Shown here one piece after another: positions 18,582 to 27,414 of a stretch of 64,000 nucleotides of DNA (the stretch's first letter is position 1; each line of letters begins with the position of its first letter). Under the pieces are notes generated by a model. The model did no database searches. It was given only the letters and a program-made list of their open reading frames with translations, and was not told where the DNA came from. This stretch comes from Puniceibacterium sediminis (GTDB lineage Bacteria > Pseudomonadota > Alphaproteobacteria > Rhodobacterales > Rhodobacteraceae), in NCBI RefSeq assembly GCF_900188035.1, contig NZ_FZNN01000013.1:79751-143750 (forward strand). The letters run 5' to 3'. A program made the position numbers and the translations under genes.

Positions 18582-20477
18582 ATGACGACGACACAAGCCC
18601 GGGCCATGACGCACAAGGCCCCCGCGATCCGCCGCCTCACCCTTACTGCGCTGATGGCGCTTGGCCTTGCCTTTGGTGCGCACAGTCTGCGCGCACAAGA
18701 GACCGTGATCAAAGCACACGGCGTATCGACTTTTGGCGATCTTAAGTACCCAGAAGGATTCAAACACTGGGATTACGTCAATCCGGACGCGCCCAAGGGC
18801 GGCGAATTTTCGACCTGGGCATTTGGCACTTTCGACAGCCTGACGCCCTATATCCTCAAGGGAAATGCCGCGTCGCTGTCCAGCGTGTTCTACGACAGTC
18901 TGCTGACTGGCAATCTGGACGAACCGGATTCGATGTATGGATTGATCGCGGAATCGCTCGAATACCCGGAAAACCGCGAATGGGTGATCTTCCACATGCG
19001 CCCAGAGGCCATGTTCCGCGATGGCACGCCGGTGACCGCACAGGACGTGGTATTTTCTTATAACGTTCTGGTCGACAAGGGCCGCCCCAGCTTCAAGGTC
19101 AGCCTCAAGGATTTCAAATCGATCGAGGCGCTGGATGATCACACCGTCAAGTTCACCTTCAACCCCGATGGCCCCCTGCGCGAACTGCTAATGACGGCCG
19201 GCGGTTTGCCGATCTTTTCCGAGGCTTACTACGCCGATGTCGATTTCACCGAATCGAGCCTGGAGCCCCCGATGGGATCGGGCCAGTACGAACTCCTTAG
19301 CGTCGATCCGGGCCGGTCGGTCGCTTACAAGCGTCGCGAAGATTACTGGGGCAAGGATCTGCCGGTGAACATCGGGCAGAACAATTTCGACGTGATCAAG
19401 ATCGAATATTTTGCCGACTACACCACCGCATTCGAGGCATTCAAAGCCGGTGCCTATAACTTCCGCGAGGAATACCAGTCCAAGATCTGGGCGACGGGCT
19501 ATGACTTTCCCGCTGTCGACAAAGGCTGGGTCAAGATCGAAGAGCTTGACGATGGCCGACCGGCCGGCACCCAAGGGTTCTGGTTCAACCTGCGACGCGA
19601 GAAATTTCAGGACCAGCGCGTGCGCGAGGCGATCGGGCTGGCATTCAATTTCGAATGGTCCAATGAATCGCTGTTCTACGGTGCGTATGAGCGCACAGAC
19701 AGTTTCTGGGAAAACTCAGATACATTGCAGGCGACTGGCATGCCTTCTGAGGCAGAACTGGCCCTACTCGAACCCCTGCGCGGCGATATCCCTGAAACGG
19801 TGTTCACCGAAGAGGCCTATGTCCCTGACACTTCCAGCCCAGATGACCTTGCTGACCGTCGTTCCCTGCGCAAGGCCGGAAAGCTGCTGGAAGAGGCGGG
19901 CTGGATCGTCCGCAATGACGGCATCCGCTACAAGGACGGGCAGAAGCTGACCGTGTCGGTGCTGAACGACAGCCCCAGCTTTGACCGGATCATCAACCCC
20001 ATGATCGAGAACCTGAAACGCCTTGGTATCGAGGCCGACGCCACCCGTGTGGATGCCGCAGAAAGTCAGGAACGGGAAAAGACCTTTGACTACGACATCG
20101 TGACTCAGCGGTTTGCCATGTCATCGACCCCCGGCGACGAGCTGCGGCAGATCTTTGGCTCGGACAATGCCGAGGTGCCCGGATCGGCTAATATCGCGGG
20201 GCTTGCCAATCCGGCGGTAGATGCGCTGGTCGACAAGGTTGCCAACGCCACCAGCCGCGAGGATCTGGATACCGCCGTGCACGCGCTGGACCGGGTGCTG
20301 CGGGCGATGCATGTCTGGATTCCGCAGTGGTACAAGGGGTCGCACACCATCGCTTATTTTGACCAGTATGACCGCCCCTATGCCGACACTCCGCCGCCGT
20401 TTGGCATGGGCGAGGCGTCGATCTGGTGGTACAACGCCGAAAAAGCGCAGGCGCTACGGGACGCAGGCGCACTCTAG
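18582..20477 (+). CDS. yejA: Periplasmic oligopeptide-binding protein, YejA-like (SBP family 5)
   Basis: A 631-residue family 5 extracellular solute-binding protein that delivers peptides to the permease encoded downstream. An N-terminal signal peptide is visible (basic residues, then LTALMALGLAFG, with cleavage probably near AHSLRAQ). The mature domain has YejA features such as HWDYVNPDAPKGGEFS and a WIPQWYKGSHTIAYFDQYDRP C-terminal region. YejABEF systems import oligopeptides and microcin C-type peptides. The ATG at 18582 is preferred over 18576 because AAGGGA is spaced correctly only for it. It is first in a four-gene operon. Confidence 0.92.
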   Translation: MTTTQARAMTHKAPAIRRLTLTALMALGLAFGAHSLRAQETVIKAHGVSTFGDLKYPEGFKHWDYVNPDAPKGGEFSTWAFGTFDSLTPYILKGNAASLSSVFYDSLLTGNLDEPDSMYGLIAESLEYPENREWVIFHMRPEAMFRDGTPVTAQDVVFSYNVLVDKGRPSFKVSLKDFKSIEALDDHTVKFTFNPDGPLRELLMTAGGLPIFSEAYYADVDFTESSLEPPMGSGQYELLSVDPGRSVAYKRREDYWGKDLPVNIGQNNFDVIKIEYFADYTTAFEAFKAGAYNFREEYQSKIWATGYDFPAVDKGWVKIEELDDGRPAGTQGFWFNLRREKFQDQRVREAIGLAFNFEWSNESLFYGAYERTDSFWENSDTLQATGMPSEAELALLEPLRGDIPETVFTEEAYVPDTSSPDDLADRRSLRKAGKLLEEAGWIVRNDGIRYKDGQKLTVSVLNDSPSFDRIINPMIENLKRLGIEADATRVDAAESQEREKTFDYDIVTQRFAMSSTPGDELRQIFGSDNAEVPGSANIAGLANPAVDALVDKVANATSREDLDTAVHALDRVLRAMHVWIPQWYKGSHTIAYFDQYDRPYADTPPPFGMGEASIWWYNAEKAQALRDAGAL

Positions 20478-20498
20478 GCAGGCAGGACCGGTACCGAC

Positions 20499-21581
20499 AT
20501 GGGCGCATATATCCTCAGACGGCTTTTGCTGATCATTCCCACATTGCTTGGGATCATGATCATAAACTTTGCCCTTATCCAGTTTGTCCCCGGCGGCCCC
20601 ATCGAACAGATTCTTGCCCAGATACAGGGCGAAGGTGACGTGTTTGCCGGCATCGCGGGTGGCGGAGGCGAGGTTGCCTCCGGTGGTGGCGCGTCAGAGG
20701 ATTACGTCGGCGGGCGCGGATTGCCCCCTGAATTCATCGCTGATCTGGAACGCGAATTCGGGTTCGACAAGCCGCCGCTGGAACGGTTCCTGAACATGAT
20801 CTGGAACTACCTGCACTTTGATTTCGGCGACAGCTACTTCCGTTCAATCAGCGTGATCGATCTGGTTCTGGAAAAGATGCCGGTGTCGATCTCGCTCGGG
20901 CTCTGGTCCACCGTCATCGCCTATATCGTTTCGATCCCTCTGGGCATCCGAAAGGCGGTCAAGGACGGATCGGCCTTTGATACCTGGACCAGCGGCGCAA
21001 TCATCGTGGCCTACGCGATCCCGGGGTTTCTGTTTGCCATCCTCCTGCTCGTGCTGTTTGCAGGTGGCTCCTACTGGCAGATCTTTCCGCTGCGGGGGCT
21101 GACCTCGGACAACTGGGACAACCTCAGCTGGGGCGGCAAGATCTTGGACTATTTCTGGCACATCGCCCTGCCGGTGCTGGCCTCGACCATCTCGGCCTTT
21201 GCAACATTGACACTGCTGACCAAGAACTCGTTCCTGGACGAGATCAAGAAGCAGTATGTGATGACCGCCCGCGCCAAGGGCCTGACCGAAAGCCGCGTGC
21301 TTTACGGTCACATCTTCCGCAATGCCATGCTGATCGTGATCGCGGGCTTTCCGGCGGTGTTCATCGGCGTTTTCTTCTCCGGCTCCCTCATCATCGAAAC
21401 GATATTTTCGCTGGACGGCCTCGGTCGGCTGGGATTTGAAGCAGCGGTCGCGCGCGATTATCCGGTGATCTTCGGCACCCTGTTCATCTTTGGCATCATC
21501 GGTCTGGTGGTCGGGATCCTGTCGGACCTCATGTACGTGCTGGTCGACCCGCGCATCGACTTTGAAAAAAGGGAGGGCTGA
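20499..21581 (+). CDS. yejB: Peptide ABC transporter permease YejB
   Basis: A 360-residue inner-membrane permease. It has the N-terminal span [20 protein letters not shown] and a large periplasmic insert (about residues 45-95) containing a Gly-rich tract ([18 protein letters not shown]). Further spans and the EAA loop for ATPase contact ([20 protein letters not shown]) complete it. It forms the channel with YejE. It lies 21 nt after yejA, and its stop is followed 3 nt later by the TTG start of yejE. Confidence 0.93.
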   Translation: MGAYILRRLLLIIPTLLGIMIINFALIQFVPGGPIEQILAQIQGEGDVFAGIAGGGGEVASGGGASEDYVGGRGLPPEFIADLEREFGFDKPPLERFLNMIWNYLHFDFGDSYFRSISVIDLVLEKMPVSISLGLWSTVIAYIVSIPLGIRKAVKDGSAFDTWTSGAIIVAYAIPGFLFAILLLVLFAGGSYWQIFPLRGLTSDNWDNLSWGGKILDYFWHIALPVLASTISAFATLTLLTKNSFLDEIKKQYVMTARAKGLTESRVLYGHIFRNAMLIVIAGFPAVFIGVFFSGSLIIETIFSLDGLGRLGFEAAVARDYPVIFGTLFIFGIIGLVVGILSDLMYVLVDPRIDFEKREG

Positions 21582-21584
21582 GCC

Positions 21585-22754
21585 TTGACCGCCCAACCCG
21601 ACATGATGCCGGACAAATCCGTCGTACCACAGCCGCCCAAGGGCCGCTTTTCCCTGTCGCCTCTGAACCAGCGCCGCTGGCGGAATTTCAAAAAGAACCG
21701 CCGCGCGCTCTGGTCGCTGTGGATCTTTGCGGTGATCTTTGGCCTGTCGCTGTTTGCCGAATTCATCGCAAACGACAAACCGATCCTCGTGAACTATCGC
21801 GGCAGCTACTACACCCCGATCTTCAACTTTTACGCCGAGACGGATTTTGGCGGCGATTTCAAGACCGAAGCCGCCTATCGCGACCCCGAAGTGCGCTGCC
21901 TGATCCGCACCGGCGGTCTCGAGGCCTGTTTTGACACACCGGATGGGCTGATCGATCAGGTCGACAGCGGTCAGCAACTCGACGGCGATTTTCAGAAAGG
22001 CTGGATGATCTGGCCGATCATCCCCTATTCATTCCAGACCCCGGTCGACCGCCCTGGTGCCGCCCCCTTGCCGCCTAACGCGCAGAACTGGCTGGGCACC
22101 GATGATACCAAACGCGACGTGGTGGCACGGGTGATCTACGGGTTCCGCCTGTCGATCCTGTTCACGCTGATCGTCACCATCTGTGCCTCGGCCATCGGAA
22201 TCGTCGCCGGGGCCTTGCAGGGGTTCTTTGGTGGTTGGCTCGACCTCATCTTTCAGCGCGTGATCGAAATCTGGTCGTCGACCCCGTCGCTTTACATCAT
22301 CATCATCCTCTTCGCGATCCTCGGGCGCAGTTTCTGGCTGCTGGTATTCCTCACCGTCCTCTTCGGCTGGACGTCCCTTGTGGGCGTGGTGCGGGCCGAA
22401 TTCTTGCGGGCGCGCAACCTTGAGTACGTCCGCGCAGCGCGCGCACTTGGCGTGTCCAACACCCGGATCATGTTCCGCCACATGCTGCCCAACGCCATGG
22501 TCGCCACCGTGACAATGCTGCCCTTCATCGTGACCGGCACGATCAGTACGCTTGCGGGGCTGGATTTTCTTGGCTTCGGCCTGCCCTCTTCGGCGCCTTC
22601 GCTGGGCGAACTGACACTGCAGGCCAAGCAGAACCTTCAGGCGCCATGGCTCGCCTTCACTGCCTTCACCGTCTTTGCGGTGATGCTGTCGCTGCTGGTC
22701 TTCATATTCGAAGGCGTACGCGACGCGTTTGACCCCAGAAAGACGTTTTCATGA
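21585..22754 (+). CDS. yejE: Peptide ABC transporter permease YejE
   Basis: A 389-residue permease partner of YejB. The first membrane span (SLWIFAVIFGLSLFAEFIA) is followed by a long periplasmic segment typical of YejE, then a membrane core with the EAA loop VRAARALGVSNTRIMFRHML. The start is TTG at 21585, supported by GGGAGGG 7 nt upstream; MMPDKS, six codons later, is an ATG alternative. The stop overlaps the yejF start by 4 nt. Confidence 0.92.
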   Translation: MTAQPDMMPDKSVVPQPPKGRFSLSPLNQRRWRNFKKNRRALWSLWIFAVIFGLSLFAEFIANDKPILVNYRGSYYTPIFNFYAETDFGGDFKTEAAYRDPEVRCLIRTGGLEACFDTPDGLIDQVDSGQQLDGDFQKGWMIWPIIPYSFQTPVDRPGAAPLPPNAQNWLGTDDTKRDVVARVIYGFRLSILFTLIVTICASAIGIVAGALQGFFGGWLDLIFQRVIEIWSSTPSLYIIIILFAILGRSFWLLVFLTVLFGWTSLVGVVRAEFLRARNLEYVRAARALGVSNTRIMFRHMLPNAMVATVTMLPFIVTGTISTLAGLDFLGFGLPSSAPSLGELTLQAKQNLQAPWLAFTAFTVFAVMLSLLVFIFEGVRDAFDPRKTFS

Positions 22755-24343
22755 GTGCCACACTTGAGGTCAAAAACCTCACCGTTTCGTTCCGACAGGA
22801 CGGCGCCGAAACACAGGCCGTCAAAGGCGTGAGCTTTACCGTGGGCAAGGGTGAAACCGTGGCGCTGGTCGGGGAATCCGGGTCGGGAAAATCCGTAACC
22901 GCGCTCTCCACCGTGTCGCTGCTGGGGGATTCGGCGGCGGTGGGCGGGTCCGTGAAATACGACGGGCAAGAAATGATCGACGCTTCGGATGCACTGCTGC
23001 GCAAGGTGCGCGGCAACGACATCAGCTTTATTTTTCAGGAACCGATGACCTCGCTCAACCCGCTGCACACGCTTGAAAAGCAGCTGAGCGAAAGCCTCGC
23101 CCTGCATCAGGGCCTTACCGGCAGTGCCGCGCGCAAACGCATCATCGAGCTGTTGCATCAGGTCGGGATCCGCGATCCCGAAAGCCGCCTTGGCGCCTAT
23201 CCGCACCAGCTTTCTGGCGGACAGCGCCAGCGCGTGATGATCGCAATGGCACTGGCCAACGGCCCGGAACTGCTGATCGCGGACGAGCCGACAACCGCTC
23301 TGGACGTGACCATTCAGGCGCAGATCCTCGAACTGCTGGCCGACCTCAAAAAAAGCCACGACATGAGCCTGCTGTTCATCACCCACGATCTCGGCATCGT
23401 GCGTCGCATCGCCGACCGGGTCTGCGTGATGAAGAACGGCGAGATCGTTGAATCCGGTCCCACCGCCGAGATCTTTGGCAATCCCCAACATCCCTATACC
23501 CAGATGTTGCTGAGCGCGGAATCCACCGGCACCCCCGATCCGGTCCCCGACGCGGCCGAAGAGATTGCCCGCACCGATCACCTGAAAGTCTGGTTCCCGA
23601 TCCAGCAGGGTCTCATGAAAAAGACCGTGGGCCATGTGAAGGCGGTGAACGACGCCACGCTGTCCGTCCGGGCCGGAGAAACCATCGGAATCGTCGGTGA
23701 ATCCGGGTCCGGAAAAACCACGCTCGCGCTGGCCATCATGCGCCTGATCCAGTCCGAAGGTGGCATCACCTACCGCGGCGAAGATGTGCGCAAGTGGTCC
23801 ACCAAGGAATTGCGCCGCCTGCGGTCAGAGATCCAGATCGTGTTTCAGGATCCGTTCGGATCGCTCAGCCCGCGCATGACCTGCGAACAGATCATTGCCG
23901 AAGGGCTGGGCGTGCACGGCGCCCCCGATGGCCGCACCCACCGCGACCATGTGGCCGATGTAATGGCCGAAGTCGGGCTGGATCCAACGACGATGCACCG
24001 CTATCCGCACGAATTCTCGGGCGGGCAGCGGCAGCGCATCGCCATCGCCCGTGCCATGGTGCTGCGCCCCAGACTTGTGGTGCTGGACGAGCCGACATCG
24101 GCGCTGGACATGACCGTGCAGGTGCAAATCGTGAACCTGCTGCGGGATCTGCAGCGCAAATACAATCTCGCCTATCTGTTCATCTCTCACGATCTCAAGG
24201 TGATCCGGGCGATGTCGCACCAGGTCATGGTAATGAAACAGGGTGACGTGGTCGAACATGGGTCTGCGGCACAGATATTTGACGCGCCTAAATCCGAATA
24301 CACCCGCGCACTGATTGCGGCGGCGCTCAACCCGGCAGGTTGA
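22751..24343 (+). CDS. yejF: Peptide ABC transporter ATPase YejF (two fused ATPase domains)
   Basis: A 530-residue cytoplasmic ATPase with two complete nucleotide-binding domains, the arrangement typical of YejF. Domain 1 has GESGSGKS (about 39-46) and signature LSGGQRQRV. Domain 2 has [10 protein letters not shown] (about 316-325) and signature FSGGQRQRI. Both have Walker B followed by an EPT motif (ADEPTTALD and LDEPTSALD), so both sites look active. It completes the yejABEF operon, starting within the yejE stop (ATGA). Confidence 0.95.
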   Translation: MSATLEVKNLTVSFRQDGAETQAVKGVSFTVGKGETVALVGESGSGKSVTALSTVSLLGDSAAVGGSVKYDGQEMIDASDALLRKVRGNDISFIFQEPMTSLNPLHTLEKQLSESLALHQGLTGSAARKRIIELLHQVGIRDPESRLGAYPHQLSGGQRQRVMIAMALANGPELLIADEPTTALDVTIQAQILELLADLKKSHDMSLLFITHDLGIVRRIADRVCVMKNGEIVESGPTAEIFGNPQHPYTQMLLSAESTGTPDPVPDAAEEIARTDHLKVWFPIQQGLMKKTVGHVKAVNDATLSVRAGETIGIVGESGSGKTTLALAIMRLIQSEGGITYRGEDVRKWSTKELRRLRSEIQIVFQDPFGSLSPRMTCEQIIAEGLGVHGAPDGRTHRDHVADVMAEVGLDPTTMHRYPHEFSGGQRQRIAIARAMVLRPRLVVLDEPTSALDMTVQVQIVNLLRDLQRKYNLAYLFISHDLKVIRAMSHQVMVMKQGDVVEHGSAAQIFDAPKSEYTRALIAAALNPAG

Positions 24344-24411
24344 GCGCACGGAGCGCCCGCAAGGGCAAGAGCAGCGATGCCTGCGGCAAGTTTGGCCTAA
24401 GTAACGTTCGC

Positions 24412-25248
24412 CTAGTGCGCCATCAGCACCGGCACCTCTGCCTGCTCAAGCATGTTCCGCGTCGCACCGCCCAGGATCGCCTCGCGGAAACGCGAATGGC
24501 CATAGGCACCCATCACGATCATCTCGGCTCCGACCTCGCGTACATGCGCGACCAAAATGTCGGATACGCGCCTGCCGGACCTCGCCAGAACGTCGATCTC
24601 AACCTCAACCCCGTGCCGCGCCAGATAGCGCGCCAGCGATCCGCCCGGTGTTACGGCAGAAACGCCGCCCGGCGGGTCGACCAGTACGACATGCACCACC
24701 TTGGCAGCCGCCAGAACGGGAATCGCCGCCCGCACCGCGCGCAGGCATTCCGCGCTGCCGTTCCAGGCCAGCACCACCCGCTGCGGCGCAACCATGGGCG
24801 TTGTATCATCCGGCACCACCATGACCGGCGTCAGCCCCTCGAAAAGCGCGCCTTCGATCACCGGCACCAGTTCGACGCCGTGGTCCTTTCCATAAGGTTT
24901 GGGCAGCACAACCAGATCCGCGAACCGAGCCCGTCCGGCAACCGAGCGCGCCACATCCGGCAGCGACACTGTCCCTGTTTCAACGGCCCAGGCGATACTG
25001 GCGTCGTGCAACCAGCCGCGCGCGTGGGTGGCCAGCTGTTCGGACTGTTCTGTCGCCTGCGCCAGCGTTTCTTGCAGCATCAACGGATTGCTACCGTTTC
25101 CGAAATATCCGATCGGTGTGCGGTCCACCCCGATGCAGAGCACGTCTAGATGCGCGCCTTGCGCCTCGGCCAGCGCATATCCGTGCTCCAGTGTCAGATC
25201 GCCCAGTTTCTGTTCGGTCAGAACGGTCAGTATAGTCTTGTAGCTCAT
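24412..25248 (-). CDS. Tandem-domain universal stress protein (UspA family)
   Basis: A 278-residue cytoplasmic protein made of two Usp domains. The second keeps the ATP-binding signature of the UspFG/MJ0577 type (MGAYGHSRFREAILGGAT, near 249-266), while the first domain is degenerate at that motif. Tandem Usp proteins are commonly induced by starvation, oxygen limitation or other stress, but this cannot be seen directly. Two very small genes lie immediately upstream on the same strand, 120 nt away, and could share its transcript. Confidence 0.9.
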   Translation of the reverse strand: MSYKTILTVLTEQKLGDLTLEHGYALAEAQGAHLDVLCIGVDRTPIGYFGNGSNPLMLQETLAQATEQSEQLATHARGWLHDASIAWAVETGTVSLPDVARSVAGRARFADLVVLPKPYGKDHGVELVPVIEGALFEGLTPVMVVPDDTTPMVAPQRVVLAWNGSAECLRAVRAAIPVLAAAKVVHVVLVDPPGGVSAVTPGGSLARYLARHGVEVEIDVLARSGRRVSDILVAHVREVGAEMIVMGAYGHSRFREAILGGATRNMLEQAEVPVLMAH

Positions 25249-25368
25249 GGCTTGTCTCCTCCGGCCCGTGGCGCAAGCCTACACCGGCTGTAGAAAAAAT
25301 CACCCATGAAGAAGAGTTGGCGCGCCCCGGTTTACCAGAGCGCGCTTAGTGCCGTCTTGTCACTCATA

Positions 25369-25515
25369 TCACCGCGCGGCGCGGAAACGTGGCCGCTCGA
25401 TGGGCCGCGCATCCTGCACCCAGCCTCTGCCGCCCCAGGGCCACCGCATCTTGCGACCGGGGCGCAAGTCGAGCCGCAGTGCTACTTCGGACTGATAGAC
25501 GATAGGGTCAATCAT
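25369..25515 (-). CDS. Small basic protein, 48 residues (second of an overlapping pair)
   Basis: This short frame starts at ATG 25515, whose first bases overlap the stop of the preceding small gene (ATGA), and ends with TGA at 25371-25369. A purine-rich GGGGGAG directly precedes the start. The product is Arg- and Trp-rich: it begins MIDPIVYQSEVALRLDLRPG and continues with KMRWPWGGRGW. It has no signal peptide or membrane span. Support is the 4-nt overlap, the ribosome-binding site of the upstream partner and codon use typical of this genome. Function unknown. Confidence 0.55.
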   Translation of the reverse strand: MIDPIVYQSEVALRLDLRPGRKMRWPWGGRGWVQDARPIERPRFRAAR

Positions 25516-25649
25516 CTCCCCCGCCCTCCAAACCGCTCACGCAGGTCGTCTGCACTCCAGCGGTGTCCGCCGCGCGACGTGCCTCGGGACTTGAAAGTCT
25601 CTTTTTGGTAAGTGGCCAGCAGGTAAGTATGTGCAAGTATTCCCAACAT
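25512..25649 (-). CDS. Small protein, 45 residues (first of an overlapping pair)
   Basis: The frame starts at ATG 25649 with GGAGA 7 nt upstream and ends with TGA at 25514-25512, overlapping the ATG of the next small gene. The product has a short hydrophobic N-terminus (MLGILAHTYLLATYQKE) followed by a basic, glycine-rich tail with HRWSADDLRERFGGRG. The hydrophobic part is too short for a confident membrane span. It is divergent from the LysR regulator gene, 101 nt away, so that regulator is a candidate controller. I do not recognise a family. Confidence 0.6.
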   Translation of the reverse strand: MLGILAHTYLLATYQKETFKSRGTSRGGHRWSADDLRERFGGRGR

Positions 25650-25750
25650 GACGCATCTCCTATCAAGCGTTTATCATGATCCCATATTGCTTCATGTGCG
25701 CATAAATGCGACTCAGGAAAACTAGAGATATGTAAGATGAGGTTTCAAAT

Positions 25751-26626
25751 ATGAATTGGACCGACCTACCATCCCTGTCCTCTTTGCGCGCCTTTTCTGC
25801 CTATGCGGAAACTGGATCGGTCACCCGTGCCGGGGCTTTGCTGAACGTCAGCCATGCAGCGATCAGCCAGCAGTTGCGCAGTCTTGAGACGCATCTTGGC
25901 CTCGCGCTGCTTGACCGCTCGGCACGCGCACTAAGCCTGACGACCGAAGGTCAGCAGTTGGCCGATGCGCTGGCCGAGGGGTTCGGGCGGATCGCGCAGG
26001 TAATTGACGCGCTGACTGGTGCCGATGCCGATCGGCCGCTGCACGTTGCCACGACCCCCAGTTTTGCGGCACACTGGCTGATGCCGCGCCTTGCGGGGTT
26101 TCGCGCAGTTCATCCCGGCATCGACATCATGATCAATCCCAGCCCGAAAATGACCAACCCCACCCCCGGCGGCGTGGACGTGGCCCTGCGTTTCGGCCTG
26201 GGTCACTGGCCGGGGCTGGATGCGGAACTTCTGACCTGTTCGCCAGTGGTGGTGGTTGCAGCCCCATCGCTGGTCGGAGATCTCGATCCGAAAGGACCCG
26301 AAGACCTGCTGGATTTCCCGTGGCTTCAGGAACTCGGCACCTCGGAAAGCTCGCTCTGGCTCGCCGGGCGAGAAGTCACCGGGCTGCGGACCAAGGGCGT
26401 GATCCATGTACCCGGAAACCTTGTTCTGGATGGCGCCCGCAGTGGTCAGGGCGTTGCAATCAGCACCCGGATTTCGGTTGAGGAAGATCTGCGGTCAGGC
26501 CGGTTACGCCTGTTGTTCGAAGAGTCTGATGAAAACGGCTATCACATCGTGACAGCGCCGGGCGTCATGCGCCCGCCTCTGCGCGATTTCGTGACCTGGC
26601 TGCGACGGCAAGTTAGACAGGGCTGA
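25751..26626 (+). CDS. LysR-family transcriptional regulator, GcvA-like
   Basis: A 291-residue LysR-type regulator. The winged helix-turn-helix is at about residues 8-65 (SVTRAGALLNVSHAAISQQL is the recognition region), followed by a LysR substrate-binding domain from about 93. The opening LPSLSSLRAFSAYAETGSV is typical of the GcvA/AmpR branch. LysR proteins usually regulate divergently transcribed neighbours; here these are the two small genes ending at 25649 and the universal stress protein beyond. The effector cannot be inferred. Confidence 0.9.
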   Translation: MNWTDLPSLSSLRAFSAYAETGSVTRAGALLNVSHAAISQQLRSLETHLGLALLDRSARALSLTTEGQQLADALAEGFGRIAQVIDALTGADADRPLHVATTPSFAAHWLMPRLAGFRAVHPGIDIMINPSPKMTNPTPGGVDVALRFGLGHWPGLDAELLTCSPVVVVAAPSLVGDLDPKGPEDLLDFPWLQELGTSESSLWLAGREVTGLRTKGVIHVPGNLVLDGARSGQGVAISTRISVEEDLRSGRLRLLFEESDENGYHIVTAPGVMRPPLRDFVTWLRRQVRQG

Positions 26627-26629
26627 CGT

Positions 26630-26650
26630 CCCGGGCTTGGGGTGCCCGGG
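26630..26650. terminator. GC-rich hairpin between convergent genes
   Basis: Arms CCCGGGC (26630-26636) and GCCCGGG (26644-26650) with a 7-nt loop lie between the LysR stop and the convergent gene ending at 26677. There is no T-run on either side, so its role as terminator rests on position and stability. Confidence 0.4.
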
Positions 26651-26676
26651 GATCAGGCAGGGTGGCCGAAAGGAGT

Positions 26677-26934
26677 TTATTCCTTGCGCTTGTTGGTGAC
26701 CTTCAGATTAGCATCCAGATCAATGTCATACTGGCCATCGGCACAAAACACATCGTCAAGTTCGTAGCCGGTGTCGTCGGTCTCGATATTGTCGGCATCC
26801 ATCTGGCATTGCATTCCTGCGAGCATGGTCAGGATCTGGTCCTGCACCTCTGCTGACACCTTGCCGTCATGCGAAGCGGCAAAAGCGGCTGCGGGAACTG
26901 TGAACACCAGCGCGATCAGAGTTTTGCGTATCAT
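26677..26934 (-). CDS. Small exported PepSY-like protein
   Basis: An 85-residue protein with a clear signal peptide (MIRKTLIALVFTVPAAAFA, cleavage after AFA). The mature part of about 65 residues has two cysteines (QCQMDADN and VFCADGQYD) and a pattern (ILTMLAGM...YELDDVF...GQYDIDLDANLKV) resembling a single PepSY domain. GAG at suitable spacing supports the start. It is the last gene of a four-gene minus-strand operon of PQQ-dehydrogenase accessory proteins. A periplasmic role is inferred; partner unknown. Confidence 0.7.
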   Translation of the reverse strand: MIRKTLIALVFTVPAAAFAASHDGKVSAEVQDQILTMLAGMQCQMDADNIETDDTGYELDDVFCADGQYDIDLDANLKVTNKRKE

Positions 26935-26950
26935 TGGGGCTCCTCTCAGG

Positions 26951-27394
26951 TCACTGGATTGCAAAGGTAACGGACTGCGCCGCGCCGGTGGAACCGGGGA
27001 TGCGCAGTGTGTAGCTGCCCGGCTTGATCGCGATAAAGGACAGCCGAGCAGAACCACCCGCATCGAATTCGATGCTGTCGATGGCCATGGGACGGATCTC
27101 GATATCGTTGATGACGACCTCGTTCATCCAGATGGCGCGAAAGAACTCTGCCCCCGACACGGCCAGTTCTGCGGTACCGTCCGAGGTGATGTTGATCGCG
27201 TAATAGGCACCCGATTGCAGCACCACGGGACCTTCGCCCGCGTAAAGCGGGGTGCCCGAGGATAGCGTCAGTTCGACCTGCTCACCCCGGTTACACTTGG
27301 CCAGCAGGCCAGCATATCCCATATCGTCGCATAACGGCGCTGCGGTGGCTGGGGCCGCGACAAGCGCCGCCAGAGCAAAGACCATATTTTTCAC
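26951..27394 (-). CDS. Exported protein of unknown function in a PQQ accessory operon
   Basis: A 147-residue protein with a signal peptide (VKNMVFALAALVAAPATAA) and a mature beta-rich domain. There is a cysteine pair near the mature N-terminus (PLCDDMGYAGLLAKC). Later segments (GPVVLQSGAYYAINI, PGSYTLRIPGSTG) look cupredoxin- or Ig-like by eye, but no copper ligand set is evident. The start is GTG, with GGGAG 6 nt upstream. It lies 20 nt after the beta-propeller gene and 16 nt before the PepSY-like gene. Not assigned to a named family. Confidence 0.65.
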   Translation of the reverse strand: MKNMVFALAALVAAPATAAPLCDDMGYAGLLAKCNRGEQVELTLSSGTPLYAGEGPVVLQSGAYYAINITSDGTAELAVSGAEFFRAIWMNEVVINDIEIRPMAIDSIEFDAGGSARLSFIAIKPGSYTLRIPGSTGAAQSVTFAIQ

Positions 27395-27414
27395 GTTTCT
27401 CTCCCTTTTTTGCA

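Noticed and set aside
20844..21977. A 377-codon open frame antisense to yejB and yejE
   Set aside because: Mirror frame of two convincing permease genes; the product is rich in Arg, Asp, Gln and His with no domain, typical of antisense artefacts.
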